Shown here: positions 7,924-20,714 of the stretch, one piece after another
How the letters are laid out: the number at the start of each line of letters is the position of its first letter
Position numbering within the stretch: position 1 is the stretch's first letter
DNA from: Bradyrhizobium canariense
GTDB taxonomy: Bacteria; Pseudomonadota; Alphaproteobacteria; Rhizobiales; Xanthobacteraceae
DNA length: 64,000 bases
Reading direction: 5' to 3'
Assembly: GCF_019402665.1 (NCBI RefSeq)
Contig: NZ_VSST01000003.1
Span: 40,259-104,258, forward strand
Position numbers and translations under genes: made by a program
Notes under the pieces: model-generated
What the model saw: the letters and a program-made list of their open reading frames with translations, nothing else
The model's database searches: none
Told to the model about the DNA's origin: nothing

Positions 7924-8445
7924 ATGCTGAACAGGCGCAACGGTTACGAATATGAAGATCTGCTGGCATGTGCCCGCGGCGAGATGTTCGGCCCTGGCAA
8001 TGCGCAATTGCCGCTGCCGCCGATGCTCATGTTCGACCGCATTTCGGACATCAGCGAGACCGGCGGCGAATTCGGCAAGGGGGTAGTGCGTGCCGAACTC
8101 GACGTGAAGCCCGACCTCTGGTTCTTCGGCTGCCACTTCAAGAACGATCCGGTGATGCCCGGCTGCCTCGGCCTCGATGCGCTGTGGCAAATGGTCGGCT
8201 TTTATCTGGGCTGGAGCGGCGGTGAAGGTCGCGGTCGCGCGCTTGGCCTGAACGAGCTGAAGTTCAGCGGCCAGGTGCTGCCGGAGGCCCGCAAGGTTGT
8301 GTACAACATCGATATCAAGCGCGTGATGCGTTCAAAGCTGGTGCTCGGTATCGCCGACGGATGGCTTTCGGTCGATGACCAGATTATCTATCGCGCGAAG
8401 GATTTGAAGGTCGGCCTGTTCAAGCAGGGCACGAGCCTGGGCTGA
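7924..8445 (+). CDS. fabA: 3-hydroxydecanoyl-[ACP] dehydratase/isomerase FabA
   Basis: A 173-residue hot-dog-fold enzyme that dehydrates 3-hydroxydecanoyl-ACP and isomerises the trans-2 product to cis-3, the branch point of anaerobic-type unsaturated fatty acid synthesis. The active site is His71 ([14 protein letters not shown]) and Asp85 (GLDALWQ), equivalent to E. coli His70/Asp84. The start [14 protein letters not shown] fits the family length of about 172; longer in-frame starts upstream are not supported. It is first in fabA-fabB-fabI, 39 bp before fabB. Confidence 0.96.
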   Translation: MLNRRNGYEYEDLLACARGEMFGPGNAQLPLPPMLMFDRISDISETGGEFGKGVVRAELDVKPDLWFFGCHFKNDPVMPGCLGLDALWQMVGFYLGWSGGEGRGRALGLNELKFSGQVLPEARKVVYNIDIKRVMRSKLVLGIADGWLSVDDQIIYRAKDLKVGLFKQGTSLG

Positions 8446-8484
8446 GCGCATCACCACGAAGATAACGATTGAGGCGAGGCTGTC

Positions 8485-9708
8485 ATGAGGCGGGTTGTGG
8501 TCACCGGGATGGGCATTGTCTCTTCCATCGGAAACAACACCCAGGAAGTGCTTGCGAGCCTTCACGAGGCGAAGTCGGGCATTTCGCGGGCTGAGAAATA
8601 TGCCGAGCTCGGCTTCCGTTCGCAGGTGCAGGGTGCGCCGACGCTCGATCCCTCGACGGTGGTCGACCGCCGCGCCATGCGTTTCCTCGGTCAGGGCGCG
8701 GCGTGGAATCACGTCGCGATGGAACAGGCGATCCAGGATTCCGGTCTTTCGCCTGACGAAATTTCCAATATTCGCACCGGCATCATCATGGGATCCGGCG
8801 GTCCGTCCGCGCGCACCATCGTCGAGGCCGCCGACATCACCCGCACCAAGGGACCGAAGCGCGTCGGGCCGTTTGCAGTGCCGAAGGCGATGTCCTCCAC
8901 GGCCTCCGCGACGCTTGCAACCTGGTTCAAGATCAAGGGCGTGAACTATTCGATCTCGTCGGCCTGCGCGACGTCGAACCATTGCGTCGGCAACGCCTAT
9001 GAGACGATCCAGATCGGCAAGCAGGACGTCATCTTCGCTGGCGGCTGCGAGGAGCTGGACTGGTCGCTGTCGGTGCTGTTCGACGCCATGGGCGCGATGT
9101 CCTCGAAGTACAACGACACGCCCTCCACGGCCTCGCGTCCCTACGACGTCAACCGCGACGGCTTCGTGATTGCTGGCGGCGCCGGCGTGCTGGTGCTGGA
9201 AGAGCTCGAGCATGCCAAGGCGCGCGGCGCGCGCATTTACGGCGAGATCGTCGGCTACGGCGCGACGTCCGACGGCTACGACATGGTCGCACCATCAGGC
9301 GAGGGTGCCGAGCGCTGCATGCGCATGGCGATGTCGACCGTGAAGACCAAGGTCGACTACATCAATCCGCACGCGACATCGACGCCGGCCGGCGATCCGC
9401 CGGAGATCGACGCGCTCCGCAGGGTGTTCGGAAGCGGCGAGAAGTGCCCGCCGATCTCGGCGACCAAGGCGCTGACCGGCCACTCCCTGGGCGCAACCGG
9501 CGTGCAGGAAGCGATCTATTCGCTGCTGATGATGAACAATGGTTTCATCTGCGAGAGCGCCCACATCCAGGAGCTCGACCCCGCGTTCGCCGACATGCCG
9601 ATCGTGCGCAAGCGCATCGACAACGTCAAGATCGGCACCGTGCTGTCGAACTCCTTCGGCTTCGGCGGCACCAACGCCACGCTGGTGTTCAGCCGGCTGG
9701 ATGCGTGA
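8485..9708 (+). CDS. fabB: Beta-ketoacyl-[ACP] synthase I FabB
   Basis: A 407-residue condensing enzyme that elongates the cis-3 unsaturated intermediate made by FabA. The Cys-His-His triad is C161 ([10 protein letters not shown]), H296 ([11 protein letters not shown]) and H333 ([11 protein letters not shown]). The C-terminal [15 protein letters not shown] is typical. The start ATG follows GAGGCGAGG. Its location next to fabA supports FabB over FabF. Confidence 0.96.
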   Translation: MRRVVVTGMGIVSSIGNNTQEVLASLHEAKSGISRAEKYAELGFRSQVQGAPTLDPSTVVDRRAMRFLGQGAAWNHVAMEQAIQDSGLSPDEISNIRTGIIMGSGGPSARTIVEAADITRTKGPKRVGPFAVPKAMSSTASATLATWFKIKGVNYSISSACATSNHCVGNAYETIQIGKQDVIFAGGCEELDWSLSVLFDAMGAMSSKYNDTPSTASRPYDVNRDGFVIAGGAGVLVLEELEHAKARGARIYGEIVGYGATSDGYDMVAPSGEGAERCMRMAMSTVKTKVDYINPHATSTPAGDPPEIDALRRVFGSGEKCPPISATKALTGHSLGATGVQEAIYSLLMMNNGFICESAHIQELDPAFADMPIVRKRIDNVKIGTVLSNSFGFGGTNATLVFSRLDA

Positions 9709-9737
9709 GGTCCTTGCGGACGCGCTGGTAATTTTCT

Positions 9738-9836
9738 CGTCATGGCCGGGCTTGTCCCGGCCATCCACGTCTTTGCTCACGTCTTGGCCTCCGGCTTCGA
9801 AGGGCGTGGATGCCCGGGACAAGCCCGGGCATGACG
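9738..9836. repeat. REPIN-like element, family B
   Basis: Left end CGTCATGGCCGGGCTTGTCC and right end GGACAAGCCCGGGCATGACG are inverted relative to each other with one mismatch. Each half is also a hairpin by itself (GGCCGGG/CCCGGCC around CTTGT on the left). Inner blocks ATCCACG and CGTGGAT pair as well. The element interrupts the fabB-fabI gap, so it would be in the mRNA. Confidence 0.85.
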
Positions 9837-9858
9837 AAAGCGGAAAGCGATCGAAACG

Positions 9859-10659
9859 ATGCAGGAATTAATGAAAGGCAAGCGCGGTCTGATCATGGGC
9901 ATCGCCAATGATCATTCGATCGCCTGGGGCATGGCGAAGACGCTGCATGCCCATGGCGCCGAGCTCGCCTTCACCTTCCAGGGCGAGGCGCTAGGCAAGC
10001 GCGTCAAGCCGTTGGCCGAGCAGCTTGGCGTCGACATGGTGCTGCCCTGCGACGTCGAGGACATCGCCAGCGTCGATGCCACGTTCGATGTGCTCCGCGA
10101 AAAATGGGGCAAGCTCGACTTCGTCATCCACGCGATCGGCTTCGCCGACAAGAACGAGCTCAAGGGCCGCTACGCCGACACCAGCCGCGAGAATTTTTCG
10201 CGCACCATGGTGATCTCCTGCTTCTCCTTCACGGAAGTGGCAAAACGCGCCGCCGAGCTGATGACGGAGGGCGGCAGCATGATCACGCTGACCTTCGGCG
10301 CTTCGGAACGCGCGATGCCGAACTACAACGTGATGGGCGTGGCCAAGGCGGCGCTGGAAGCCTCGGTGCGCTATCTCGCCTCCGACTTCGGACCGCGCGG
10401 CATCCGCGTCAACGCGATCTCCGCCGGCCCGATCCGCACGCTCGCCGGCTCCGGCATCGGCGAGGCGCGCGCGATGTTCGCCTTCATGCAAAAGCATTCC
10501 CCGCTCCGCCGCGGCGTCACGCTCGACGAGCTCGGCGGCTCGGCGCTGTATCTGTTGTCGGATCTCTCCGGCGGCGTGACCGGCGAGATCCACTATGTCG
10601 ATAGCGGCTACAACATCGTCCTGATGCCGAGGCCGGATGATATGAAGACGCAGGACTAA
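9859..10659 (+). CDS. fabI: Enoyl-[ACP] reductase FabI
   Basis: A short-chain-dehydrogenase-fold NADH enzyme for the last step of each elongation round. The N-terminal GIANDHSIAWGMA is the FabI version of the nucleotide loop. The catalytic pair is Tyr156 and Lys163 in PNYNVMGVAKAALEAS, numbered as in E. coli. Position 146, Tyr in E. coli, is Phe here. Two starts compete: ATG 9859 (MQELMKGK) and ATG 9871 (MKGKRGL); the latter has AGGAA five bases upstream. It is third in fabA-fabB-fabI; its last 4 bp overlap the convergent glutathione transferase gene. Confidence 0.94.
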   Translation: MQELMKGKRGLIMGIANDHSIAWGMAKTLHAHGAELAFTFQGEALGKRVKPLAEQLGVDMVLPCDVEDIASVDATFDVLREKWGKLDFVIHAIGFADKNELKGRYADTSRENFSRTMVISCFSFTEVAKRAAELMTEGGSMITLTFGASERAMPNYNVMGVAKAALEASVRYLASDFGPRGIRVNAISAGPIRTLAGSGIGEARAMFAFMQKHSPLRRGVTLDELGGSALYLLSDLSGGVTGEIHYVDSGYNIVLMPRPDDMKTQD

Positions 10660-11252
10660 CCGGCCGCGATCTTCTCCGCGCGCTGGAACGCCGGCCTCGC
10701 CATGCAGCGCGCGATGTAGACGTCGAAGGCCGGGCGCGACGGCACCATCTTGAATAGGCGCACCGCAAAGTTCAGGCCCGATCCGATCGTGATGTCGGCG
10801 GCCGAAAATTCCTCGCCGAGAATCCACGGACCCTTCGCGAGTGCGGCTTCCAGCACGTCGAAGACCTGCGTCGCGCTGCCCCAGGCCGCGGTCGATGTCG
10901 GGATCTCGATCTTGGTGAAGATCTGGATGATGGCGGGTTCGATGCAGCCCGTCGAGAAGAACAGCCATTGCAGGTAACGCGCACGGCGCGGGTCCGTCAC
11001 GGCTGGGGCCAGCCTGGTCTCGGGATAGCGATCGGCAATGTAGGCGCAGATGGCGGCGGCCTCGCCGAGCGCGGCATCGCCGTCGGTCAGCGCCGGAACC
11101 TTGCCCATCGGATTGACCTTTAGATAGTCCGGAGCCTTCTGCGCACCGGTCGAAATGTCGGTCAGCACGCGCTCATACGGCAGGCCACTCTCTTCCATCA
11201 GCCAGAGCGTCGTGAATGAGCGCGAGCGGGGCGACCAATAGAGCTTGATCAT
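10656..11252 (-). CDS. Glutathione S-transferase family protein
   Basis: A 198-residue protein with the N-terminal thioredoxin fold MIKLYWSPRSRSFTTLWLMEE, in which SPRSRS holds the likely catalytic Ser, the cis-proline segment NPMGKVPAL and the gamma-Glu-binding GEAAAICAYIADRYP. The C-terminal helical domain includes EEFSAADITIGSGL, the usual N-capping box. It would conjugate or reduce substrates with glutathione in the cytosol. Its end overlaps the 3' end of fabI by 4 bp in convergent orientation. The substrate is unknown. Confidence 0.9.
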   Translation of the reverse strand: MIKLYWSPRSRSFTTLWLMEESGLPYERVLTDISTGAQKAPDYLKVNPMGKVPALTDGDAALGEAAAICAYIADRYPETRLAPAVTDPRRARYLQWLFFSTGCIEPAIIQIFTKIEIPTSTAAWGSATQVFDVLEAALAKGPWILGEEFSAADITIGSGLNFAVRLFKMVPSRPAFDVYIARCMARPAFQRAEKIAAG

Positions 11253-11353
11253 GGAAGCGGACCTTTCATCGGTGGCAGCCGAACAGCGCGCAACTTCATG
11301 GCGCGTCCGCAGCGAATCCGCAATGCACTACGCCAGGTATGGAATGCTCCGGC

Positions 11354-12193
11354 TCAATCTTCCTTGAGATAGCCGGGGAGTCCGCGGTCGAGCCTGTCTG
11401 CGACGAGTGTTCGTGTCCTCTCGCGCAGCGTCGCGTTGGCTGAAGCTGCCGCGGGCGGGTCGGGGAACATCGAGTTGTCGAGCTTGGTGAGCGGGTCTTC
11501 GGTCAATCGCATGCTTGCTGCGAAGTTCGCGCCGAAATTCACAAAGGGGCGCTTGATTTCCTCATAGCTTCTGCCGTCGATCAGGTTGATCGAGATGTTG
11601 GCGAACAAATGCGAATGCCGGATCAGATTTCCGAGCCCCTGATTGAATGTGCCGATGCCGTTTAACATCAGGCGGGTGCCCGGCAGTTCTCCCTTGTACG
11701 TGGTCGCAACCAGATAGCGAGCGCAGCTCCCGTTCGGAGTGATGCCGCGCACGATCGCTGGCAGGCGTTCGTTGGGATCGGGAATGAATCGCGATTTCGG
11801 ATTGTAGAAGGGTTCGAAGGCCCCCTTGGGGTAGGCGATCCTGCGAACACCGGGATCGCCACCCGTTGCGGCTTTAACCCGCGCAAACACGAGATCGTCG
11901 AGACCCCAGTCGATGGGAATCTCGGTCTCCTCGCTCTCGAAAATGGTCAGCCCGAATTTCTGGACGGAATAGCGCTCGCCGATCACCGAGATCACGCCAA
12001 GCCGGCACGGGCCGCTCTCGACCGCGACCGGCTGCTTCGCCACCGGTTTGGCCTTCGGCGTCGCCTTCTTGGCAACCGGTTTTGCCGGCACCGCCGTCTG
12101 AGTGGGAGGCGCGGTGGTTGCGGGAGGGGTTTGCGCGGCTGCCGTAGTGAGCAGGGACAGCAACGCGATCAGCGAGACAGCAATTCGAAACAT
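11354..12193 (-). CDS. Exported conserved hypothetical protein with Pro/Ala/Lys linker
   Basis: From ATG 12193 the protein has 279 residues and starts with a signal peptide (MFRIAVSLIALLSLLTTAAA, then Q). Residues 21-60 are a low-complexity Thr/Pro/Ala/Lys linker with repeated KPVAKKATPKAKPVAK. The globular part has many conserved-looking blocks (GPCRLGVISVIGERYSVQKFG; IDWGLDDLVFARV; GTRLMLNGIGTFN) but no motif I recognise. Two cysteines (GPCRLG and GSCARY) could form a disulfide. It is probably periplasmic or anchored. It lies downstream of the oxyR-GNAT pair on the same strand. Function unknown. Confidence 0.75.
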   Translation of the reverse strand: MFRIAVSLIALLSLLTTAAAQTPPATTAPPTQTAVPAKPVAKKATPKAKPVAKQPVAVESGPCRLGVISVIGERYSVQKFGLTIFESEETEIPIDWGLDDLVFARVKAATGGDPGVRRIAYPKGAFEPFYNPKSRFIPDPNERLPAIVRGITPNGSCARYLVATTYKGELPGTRLMLNGIGTFNQGLGNLIRHSHLFANISINLIDGRSYEEIKRPFVNFGANFAASMRLTEDPLTKLDNSMFPDPPAAASANATLRERTRTLVADRLDRGLPGYLKED

Positions 12194-12284
12194 CGATTCC
12201 GGGAGACCAGGGGCAGGAGGACGGCGGATACGCCACACTAAATTGGAACCGTGACAACCGCAAGCTGCACCAGGCGACCACTGC

Positions 12285-12749
12285 CTATCCGGAGGGTCGC
12301 TGCCGCCGCCAACGATAATACTTCATCACGAACCCGTTCGAGGGCTCGACCGCTTGCTTCTCGAACACAAAGCCCTCGCGCTCGTACCAGCGCCAGGCTT
12401 TCTCGTTCTCGCGGACGCAGCGCAGATACATCTCGTCCGGCATTTGCGTGCGCGTGAAGGCGAGCAATTGGCGGCCGAGCGATTGGCCCTGATAGGCGGG
12501 CGCGACGAACAGCATGTCGAGATAGAGTTTTGGCAAATGCAGCGCCAGCATTGCGGCGATCGTGCCGTCGTCGTCGGCGACGAACAGGCTCCAACCGTCC
12601 TCGATCTCGCGCCGGACGCGTGCACGCAGGTTTGCGAGCAGGAATTCACTCGTCTCGCCGAGCCCGGTCGAGACCCAGCTCTCCATCCAGACGCGGCCGA
12701 TCTCGTCGTATTCGTCCGCGCGGGCCGGGCGGATGATGGGATGCGACAT
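12285..12749 (-). CDS. GNAT-family N-acetyltransferase
   Basis: A 154-residue acetyltransferase. The acetyl-CoA loop is in LYLDMLFVAPAYQGQSLGRQLL (Q-G-x-x-L-G), and the C-terminal motif reads MYLRCVRENEKAWRWYEREGFVFEK, as in GNAT proteins acting on amines or small molecules. It starts 7 bp after the oxyR stop codon on the same strand, so it is probably cotranscribed with oxyR. The substrate is unknown. Confidence 0.88.
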   Translation of the reverse strand: MSHPIIRPARADEYDEIGRVWMESWVSTGLGETSEFLLANLRARVRREIEDGWSLFVADDDGTIAAMLALHLPKLYLDMLFVAPAYQGQSLGRQLLAFTRTQMPDEMYLRCVRENEKAWRWYEREGFVFEKQAVEPSNGFVMKYYRWRRQRPSG

Positions 12750-12756
12750 CGAGGGC

Positions 12757-13683
12757 TCAAATCGGCTTGCTGCGCACGGATGGGCGCGCGCGCACCTTGC
12801 CCGCCGACAGGCACACCACCTCGGAGATTTGCAGGAGTTGCCGCGCCAGCGGGCTGGTCTTGCGCCAGACCATGCCGATGGTGCGTGACGGCTGCGGGTC
12901 GCGGAAGCGCGCGAGCGAGACCGAAGCCGATCGCGTCTCCACCGACACGGCCATCTCTGGGATCAAGGTGACGCCGATGCCGGCGCTGACCATCTGGACC
13001 AGCGTCGACAGCGAATTGGCATCCAGCATCTCGCGCGGCGGCGCCGATTGCATGTTGCAGAATGACAGCGCCTGATCGCGGAAGCAGTGCCCCTCTTCGA
13101 GCAGCAGCAGCCGCATCTCGCGCATCATCTCCCGCGACGGTGCCGGCGTTCCCTCATCTGCGCTCGGCCGCACCAGCAGGAATTTTTCCTCGAACAGGGC
13201 GACCTCGGTGAGCGAGGGCTCGGACACCGGCAACGCAACGATGGCGGTATCGAGCCGGCCTTCCACCAGTTCCTGGATCAGCCGCGGCGTCATCGTCTCG
13301 CGCACGCGGATGTCGAGCTCCGGATGCATGCGCGTCAAATTCTTGGTGATCGTCGGCAGCAGATAGGGCGCGATCGTCGGAATCATGCCGATGCGCAGCC
13401 GTCCGGAGAACCGGTCCTGCGAGGCGCGGGCGAAATCGCCGAGTTCGTCGACCGAGCGCAAAATGTCGCGGACGCGCTGCGCGAGCTCCTCGCCAAATCG
13501 GGTCAGCGCCACCTGCCGAGCGCTGCGCTCCAGCAGCAGGCCGCCAAGCGCCTCCTCCAGCTCCTTGATCTGCATTGACAGGGCCGGCTGCGAGATCGAA
13601 CAGGACTCAGCCGCGCGGCCGAAATGACTGTGACGCGCCAGGGCGTCGAAATACCGGAGCTGGCGCAGCGTGAGATTTAGCAT
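12757..13683 (-). CDS. oxyR: Hydrogen peroxide-sensing LysR regulator OxyR
   Basis: A 308-residue LysR regulator with helix-turn-helix at residues 1-60 (FGRAAESCSISQPALSMQIKELEE). The redox pair Cys200 and Cys209 lies in EEGHCFRDQALSFC, matching E. coli OxyR GHCLRDQA with Cys199/Cys208. Peroxide would form a disulfide that switches the regulator to an activator. It is divergent from katG with only 114 bp between starts, the usual OxyR-target layout. Confidence 0.95.
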   Translation of the reverse strand: MLNLTLRQLRYFDALARHSHFGRAAESCSISQPALSMQIKELEEALGGLLLERSARQVALTRFGEELAQRVRDILRSVDELGDFARASQDRFSGRLRIGMIPTIAPYLLPTITKNLTRMHPELDIRVRETMTPRLIQELVEGRLDTAIVALPVSEPSLTEVALFEEKFLLVRPSADEGTPAPSREMMREMRLLLLEEGHCFRDQALSFCNMQSAPPREMLDANSLSTLVQMVSAGIGVTLIPEMAVSVETRSASVSLARFRDPQPSRTIGMVWRKTSPLARQLLQISEVVCLSAGKVRARPSVRSKPI

Positions 13684-13694
13684 CAGAAAATCTT

Positions 13695-13705
13695 ATCGCT
13701 GCGAT
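13695..13705. promoter_or_regulatory. Perfect 11-bp palindrome in the oxyR-katG gap, candidate OxyR site
   Basis: ATCGCTGCGAT is a perfect dyad 12 bp upstream of the oxyR start and about 95 bp upstream of katG. Its size and place fit one half of a LysR-type tetramer site. No clear second dyad was found, so this is tentative. Confidence 0.4.
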
Positions 13706-13737
13706 CATTAAAGTCAACTTCCCCTGATCGAACGTGA

Positions 13738-15966
<2,229 letters not shown>

Positions 15967-15975
15967 GGTGTTTGA

Positions 15976-16125
15976 CCTCTCCCGCTTGCGGGAGAGGTCG
16001 ACGCGCTCCGGGCGATGCGAAGCATCGTCCCGCGCGGCGGGTGAGGGCTCTCTCCTCATTGGGAGTCTCTCTGCGGAAGCAACCCTCTCCCCGACCCTTT
16101 CCCGCAAGCGGGAGAGGGAGCGCAG
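15976..16125. repeat. REPIN-like element, family D copy 1
   Basis: Begins 10 bp after the katG stop with a perfect hairpin (arms CCTCTCCCGC and GCGGGAGAGG around TT) and ends with the matching inverted block CCCTTTCCCGCAAGCGGGAG at about 16095. Inner hairpins such as GATGCGAAGCATC occur between. It lies between convergent katG and pnp; the first hairpin could also aid katG mRNA ending. Confidence 0.8.
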
Positions 16126-16154
16126 ATCGGCCGGAGCAGGCACAAACGAACGCA

Positions 16155-16182
16155 AACAAAAAGGGCGGCCGCGAGGCCGCCC
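16155..16182 (-). terminator. Intrinsic terminator of pnp
   Basis: On the minus strand GGGCGGCC and GGCCGCCC form an 8-bp GC stem around TCGC, followed by TTTTTGTTT. It lies 27 bp past the pnp stop codon. Confidence 0.88.
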
Positions 16183-16208
16183 TTCGTGTGTCTGGCAGGT
16201 AGCGAGAT

Positions 16209-18362
<2,154 letters not shown>

Positions 18363-18579
18363 AGAGGTCTTCTTTCATGGGTTCTCGAAAGAAGGACGGG
18401 TCGAAAAACAAAAACCATGCGCAAGATTGCGGGACGTTGATCGAAGCGGGCGATCAGCGTCCTGCGATCCTGCCATGGTTTTTGGATTTCGGATGGCGTC
18501 CATCCCTTCGGGTCATACGGGCGCCTTGCCCGTTGTGCCCAGCCGCCGGATTGCTGCTGGACTGTCAGTCGGCACGAAC

Positions 18580-18644
18580 GCGAACACCGAAGCGCGGTGT
18601 TCGCCCATCATGCCCGGATGCTCGCCGTCAACGGCTCGCATCCG
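18580..18644 (-). promoter_or_regulatory. Two hairpins in the pnp leader
   Basis: The 376-bp gap between rpsO and pnp has no gene. It contains a perfect 10-bp stem GCGAACACCG/CGGTGTTCGC (18580-18604, loop AAGCG), and a 14-bp stem with a 2-base mismatch between 18615-18628 and 18631-18644. In E. coli a leader hairpin cut by RNase III mediates PNPase autocontrol; these could do the same, which is inference. Confidence 0.45.
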
Positions 18645-18704
18645 ACGCGCACGCAGCCTCGACGAAAAACCTTTAAACAAACGCTTTCGTTCGAAATCAC
18701 GCGC

Positions 18705-18729
18705 GAAAACGCGCGCCGGTTGGCGCGCG
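18705..18729 (-). terminator. Intrinsic terminator after rpsO
   Basis: On the minus strand CGCGCGCC and GGCGCGCG form a stem around AACC followed by GTTTTC, starting 10 bp after the rpsO stop. The T-run is short, so it is probably leaky and allows some transcription into pnp. Confidence 0.75.
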
Positions 18730-18738
18730 CAAGAACTC

Positions 18739-19008
18739 TTAACGACGAATGTTGTGCTTCTCGAGCAGCGCCTTGTAACGCGCCTCGTCCTTCTTCTTCA
18801 CATAGTCGAGGAGCGAGCGGCGGGTCGAGACCAGCTTCAAGAGGCCGCGACGCGAATGGTTATCCTTCACGTGGGTCTTGAAATGGTTGGTGAGGTTGGC
18901 GATGCGTTCCGACAGGATCGCGACCTGAACCTCTGGCGAGCCGGTATCGCCGGCCTTGTTGGCATTCGTCTTGATGACTTCCGCTTTGCGTTCTGCGGCA
19001 ATCGACAT
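18739..19008 (-). CDS. rpsO: 30S ribosomal protein S15
   Basis: An 89-residue primary 16S rRNA-binding protein that organises the central domain and bridges to the 50S subunit. The sequence [20 protein letters not shown], then [17 protein letters not shown] and [19 protein letters not shown], is unmistakable. It starts 3 bp after the truB stop, with its ribosome site GAGAG inside truB, so it is translated from the same mRNA. pnp follows, as in most proteobacteria. Confidence 0.98.
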   Translation of the reverse strand: MSIAAERKAEVIKTNANKAGDTGSPEVQVAILSERIANLTNHFKTHVKDNHSRRGLLKLVSTRRSLLDYVKKKDEARYKALLEKHNIRR

Positions 19009-19011
19009 CGG

Positions 19012-20130
19012 TCAATTTCTCTCGTTGCGATCGGCGCTGGCAGTCAGGCCGGTCAGGTTGAACACACGCTTGGGGATGATTTCGCCATTGCCGACTTCGG
19101 CAAGCGCGAGAAGCCGGCCTGCCACCGTGACATAGACTGTGCCGCTACAAGTGGGCGCATCCCGTCCGCGCAACAAAACGGCTTGGCCCCGATGGAGCCT
19201 TGCCGCATCAGCCCGAGTGACGGCCAGTGCCGGGATGTCGTCCAGCGCGGTCTCAACGGGCATAAGCGCGTCGGCGAGGCTACCCTCGCCGGACGCGGCT
19301 CTATCGCACAAAGCCTCCAACTGATCCAGCGGAATCATGTCGTTCTCGCCAAATGGGCCGACCAGGGTCCGCCGCAGCGCGCAGATATGGCCGTAAGTGC
19401 CGAGAATCCGGCCCATATCGCGGGCCAGCGCGCGGACATAGGTGCCCTTGCCGCACTCCGCCTCGAACACGGCCCGGTCGCTATCCGGTTGATCTACAAG
19501 GCTTAAGCGGTGAATTTCGACCGGCCGGGGGGCCAGTTCCACGATCTCGCCGTCGCGGGCGAGGTCGTAGGCGCGCTCGCCCTGGACCTTGATCGCGGAA
19601 TAGCGCGGCGGGATCTGCTGGATCACCCCGGTGAAACGGGGCAGCAGGGCCTCGATGGCCTCCCGGGTCGGGCGCTGGTCCGAGGTTGCGGTCGCCCGGC
19701 CCTCGATGTCGTCGGTGTCGCGCTCCTCGCCCCAGCACACCGTGAACCGGTAGCGCTTGCGGCCGTCCATGACGAAGGGGACGGTCTTGGTGGCCTCGCC
19801 GAGCGCGATCGGCAGGCCGCCGGAGGCGAGCGGATCGAGCGTGCCGGCATGGCCGGCGCGCTTGGCGTTGAACAGGCGCTTGAGCACGGCAACAGCCTGC
19901 GTCGAGGTCATGCCGATCGGCTTGTCGAGCACGACCCAGCCGTGGACGTCGCGGCGATCGCGGCGCGGCTGGTTGCCCTTCTGCTTGTTGGCGCGCGGAT
20001 CGTTGTTGACGCGGCGCGGCTCCTGGTGCGGCTGAGAATTGCCGCTCACATCCGCAAAATTATTTTTCTGCACGTCGAGCTGATCGGCCTCTTCGCCGCC
20101 GATCGTGCCGTGAGCCGGGTCCATCGTCAT
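19012..20130 (-). CDS. truB: tRNA pseudouridine(55) synthase TruB with N-terminal extension
   Basis: A 372-residue enzyme that makes pseudouridine 55 in the T-loop of tRNAs. The catalytic Asp is in [12 protein letters not shown]; the conserved [14 protein letters not shown] begins only at about residue 63. The first 62 residues form a polar, Arg/Asn/Gln-rich extension (for example [20 protein letters not shown]) not found in E. coli TruB. The C-terminus has a PUA-like region (GQAVLLRG to RLLALAEVG). Its start overlaps the rbfA stop in an ATGA junction, so translation is coupled. Confidence 0.95.
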   Translation of the reverse strand: MTMDPAHGTIGGEEADQLDVQKNNFADVSGNSQPHQEPRRVNNDPRANKQKGNQPRRDRRDVHGWVVLDKPIGMTSTQAVAVLKRLFNAKRAGHAGTLDPLASGGLPIALGEATKTVPFVMDGRKRYRFTVCWGEERDTDDIEGRATATSDQRPTREAIEALLPRFTGVIQQIPPRYSAIKVQGERAYDLARDGEIVELAPRPVEIHRLSLVDQPDSDRAVFEAECGKGTYVRALARDMGRILGTYGHICALRRTLVGPFGENDMIPLDQLEALCDRAASGEGSLADALMPVETALDDIPALAVTRADAARLHRGQAVLLRGRDAPTCSGTVYVTVAGRLLALAEVGNGEIIPKRVFNLTGLTASADRNERN

Positions 20131-20558
20131 CGTTCTTCTTCCCGATCCGTATCCGGATCCTGTTCCAGGTCCTTCTGCACCGCGGGTGTTCGCAAAAGCT
20201 TCTCGATCCGTTCCGCTTCGTCGAATCGTTCGTCGACGCGGAAGCGAAGGTCAGGTGCAAATTTCAGGTTAACGCGCCGCGCGACCTCGCCGCGCAGGAA
20301 TTTCTTGTTGCGCTCGAGCGCAGCGAGGACGACCTCGGTGTCGCGGCCACCGAGCGGCATCACGTAGACTGTCGCGAGCTTCAGGTCGGGCGACATCCGC
20401 ACCTCCGGCACGGTGATGATGTGGCCTTCGAGGTCAGCATCATGCACGCTGCCTTGCGCCAGAATCTCGGCTATCGCATGGCGAACCTGCTCGCCGACCC
20501 GCAACTGACGTTGCGAGCCGCCGGACGCGGAACTCTTTTTCTGATGATGGCGGGGCAT
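20127..20558 (-). CDS. rbfA: Ribosome-binding factor A
   Basis: A 143-residue cold-shock factor for late 30S maturation near the 16S 5' helix. The KH-type fold is seen in [34 protein letters not shown] and [21 protein letters not shown]. The start follows GAGGTGA. It is preceded by a 156-bp gap after infB with a hairpin and overlaps truB by 4 bp. Confidence 0.95.
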   Translation of the reverse strand: MPRHHQKKSSASGGSQRQLRVGEQVRHAIAEILAQGSVHDADLEGHIITVPEVRMSPDLKLATVYVMPLGGRDTEVVLAALERNKKFLRGEVARRVNLKFAPDLRFRVDERFDEAERIEKLLRTPAVQKDLEQDPDTDREEER

Positions 20559-20574
20559 GGTCTGAAAATCACCT

Positions 20575-20660
20575 CGTCATGCCCGCGTTTGGGACACGGG
20601 CATTGTCATTTGTCTTGCTGAAACGAAGAGGGGTGGATGGCCGGAAAAAATCCGGCCATC
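20575..20660. repeat. Short palindromes in the infB-rbfA gap
   Basis: An imperfect hairpin (CATGCCCG... CGGGCAT, 20579-20603) recalls repeat family B. A second, perfect 10-bp hairpin (GATGGCCGGA/TCCGGCCATC around AAAAA) lies at 20636-20660. Neither is followed by a T-run in the direction of transcription, so I do not call them terminators. Confidence 0.5.
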
Positions 20661-20714
20661 GCACTCCCGCAATTCAGTTCAAAAAAGATCCAGGCGCTTC
20701 GGTAAGATTTGGAC

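Noticed and set aside
20636..20660. Hairpin after infB as a terminator
   Set aside because: The stem is perfect but no T-run follows on the minus strand, and rbfA/truB downstream should be cotranscribed.
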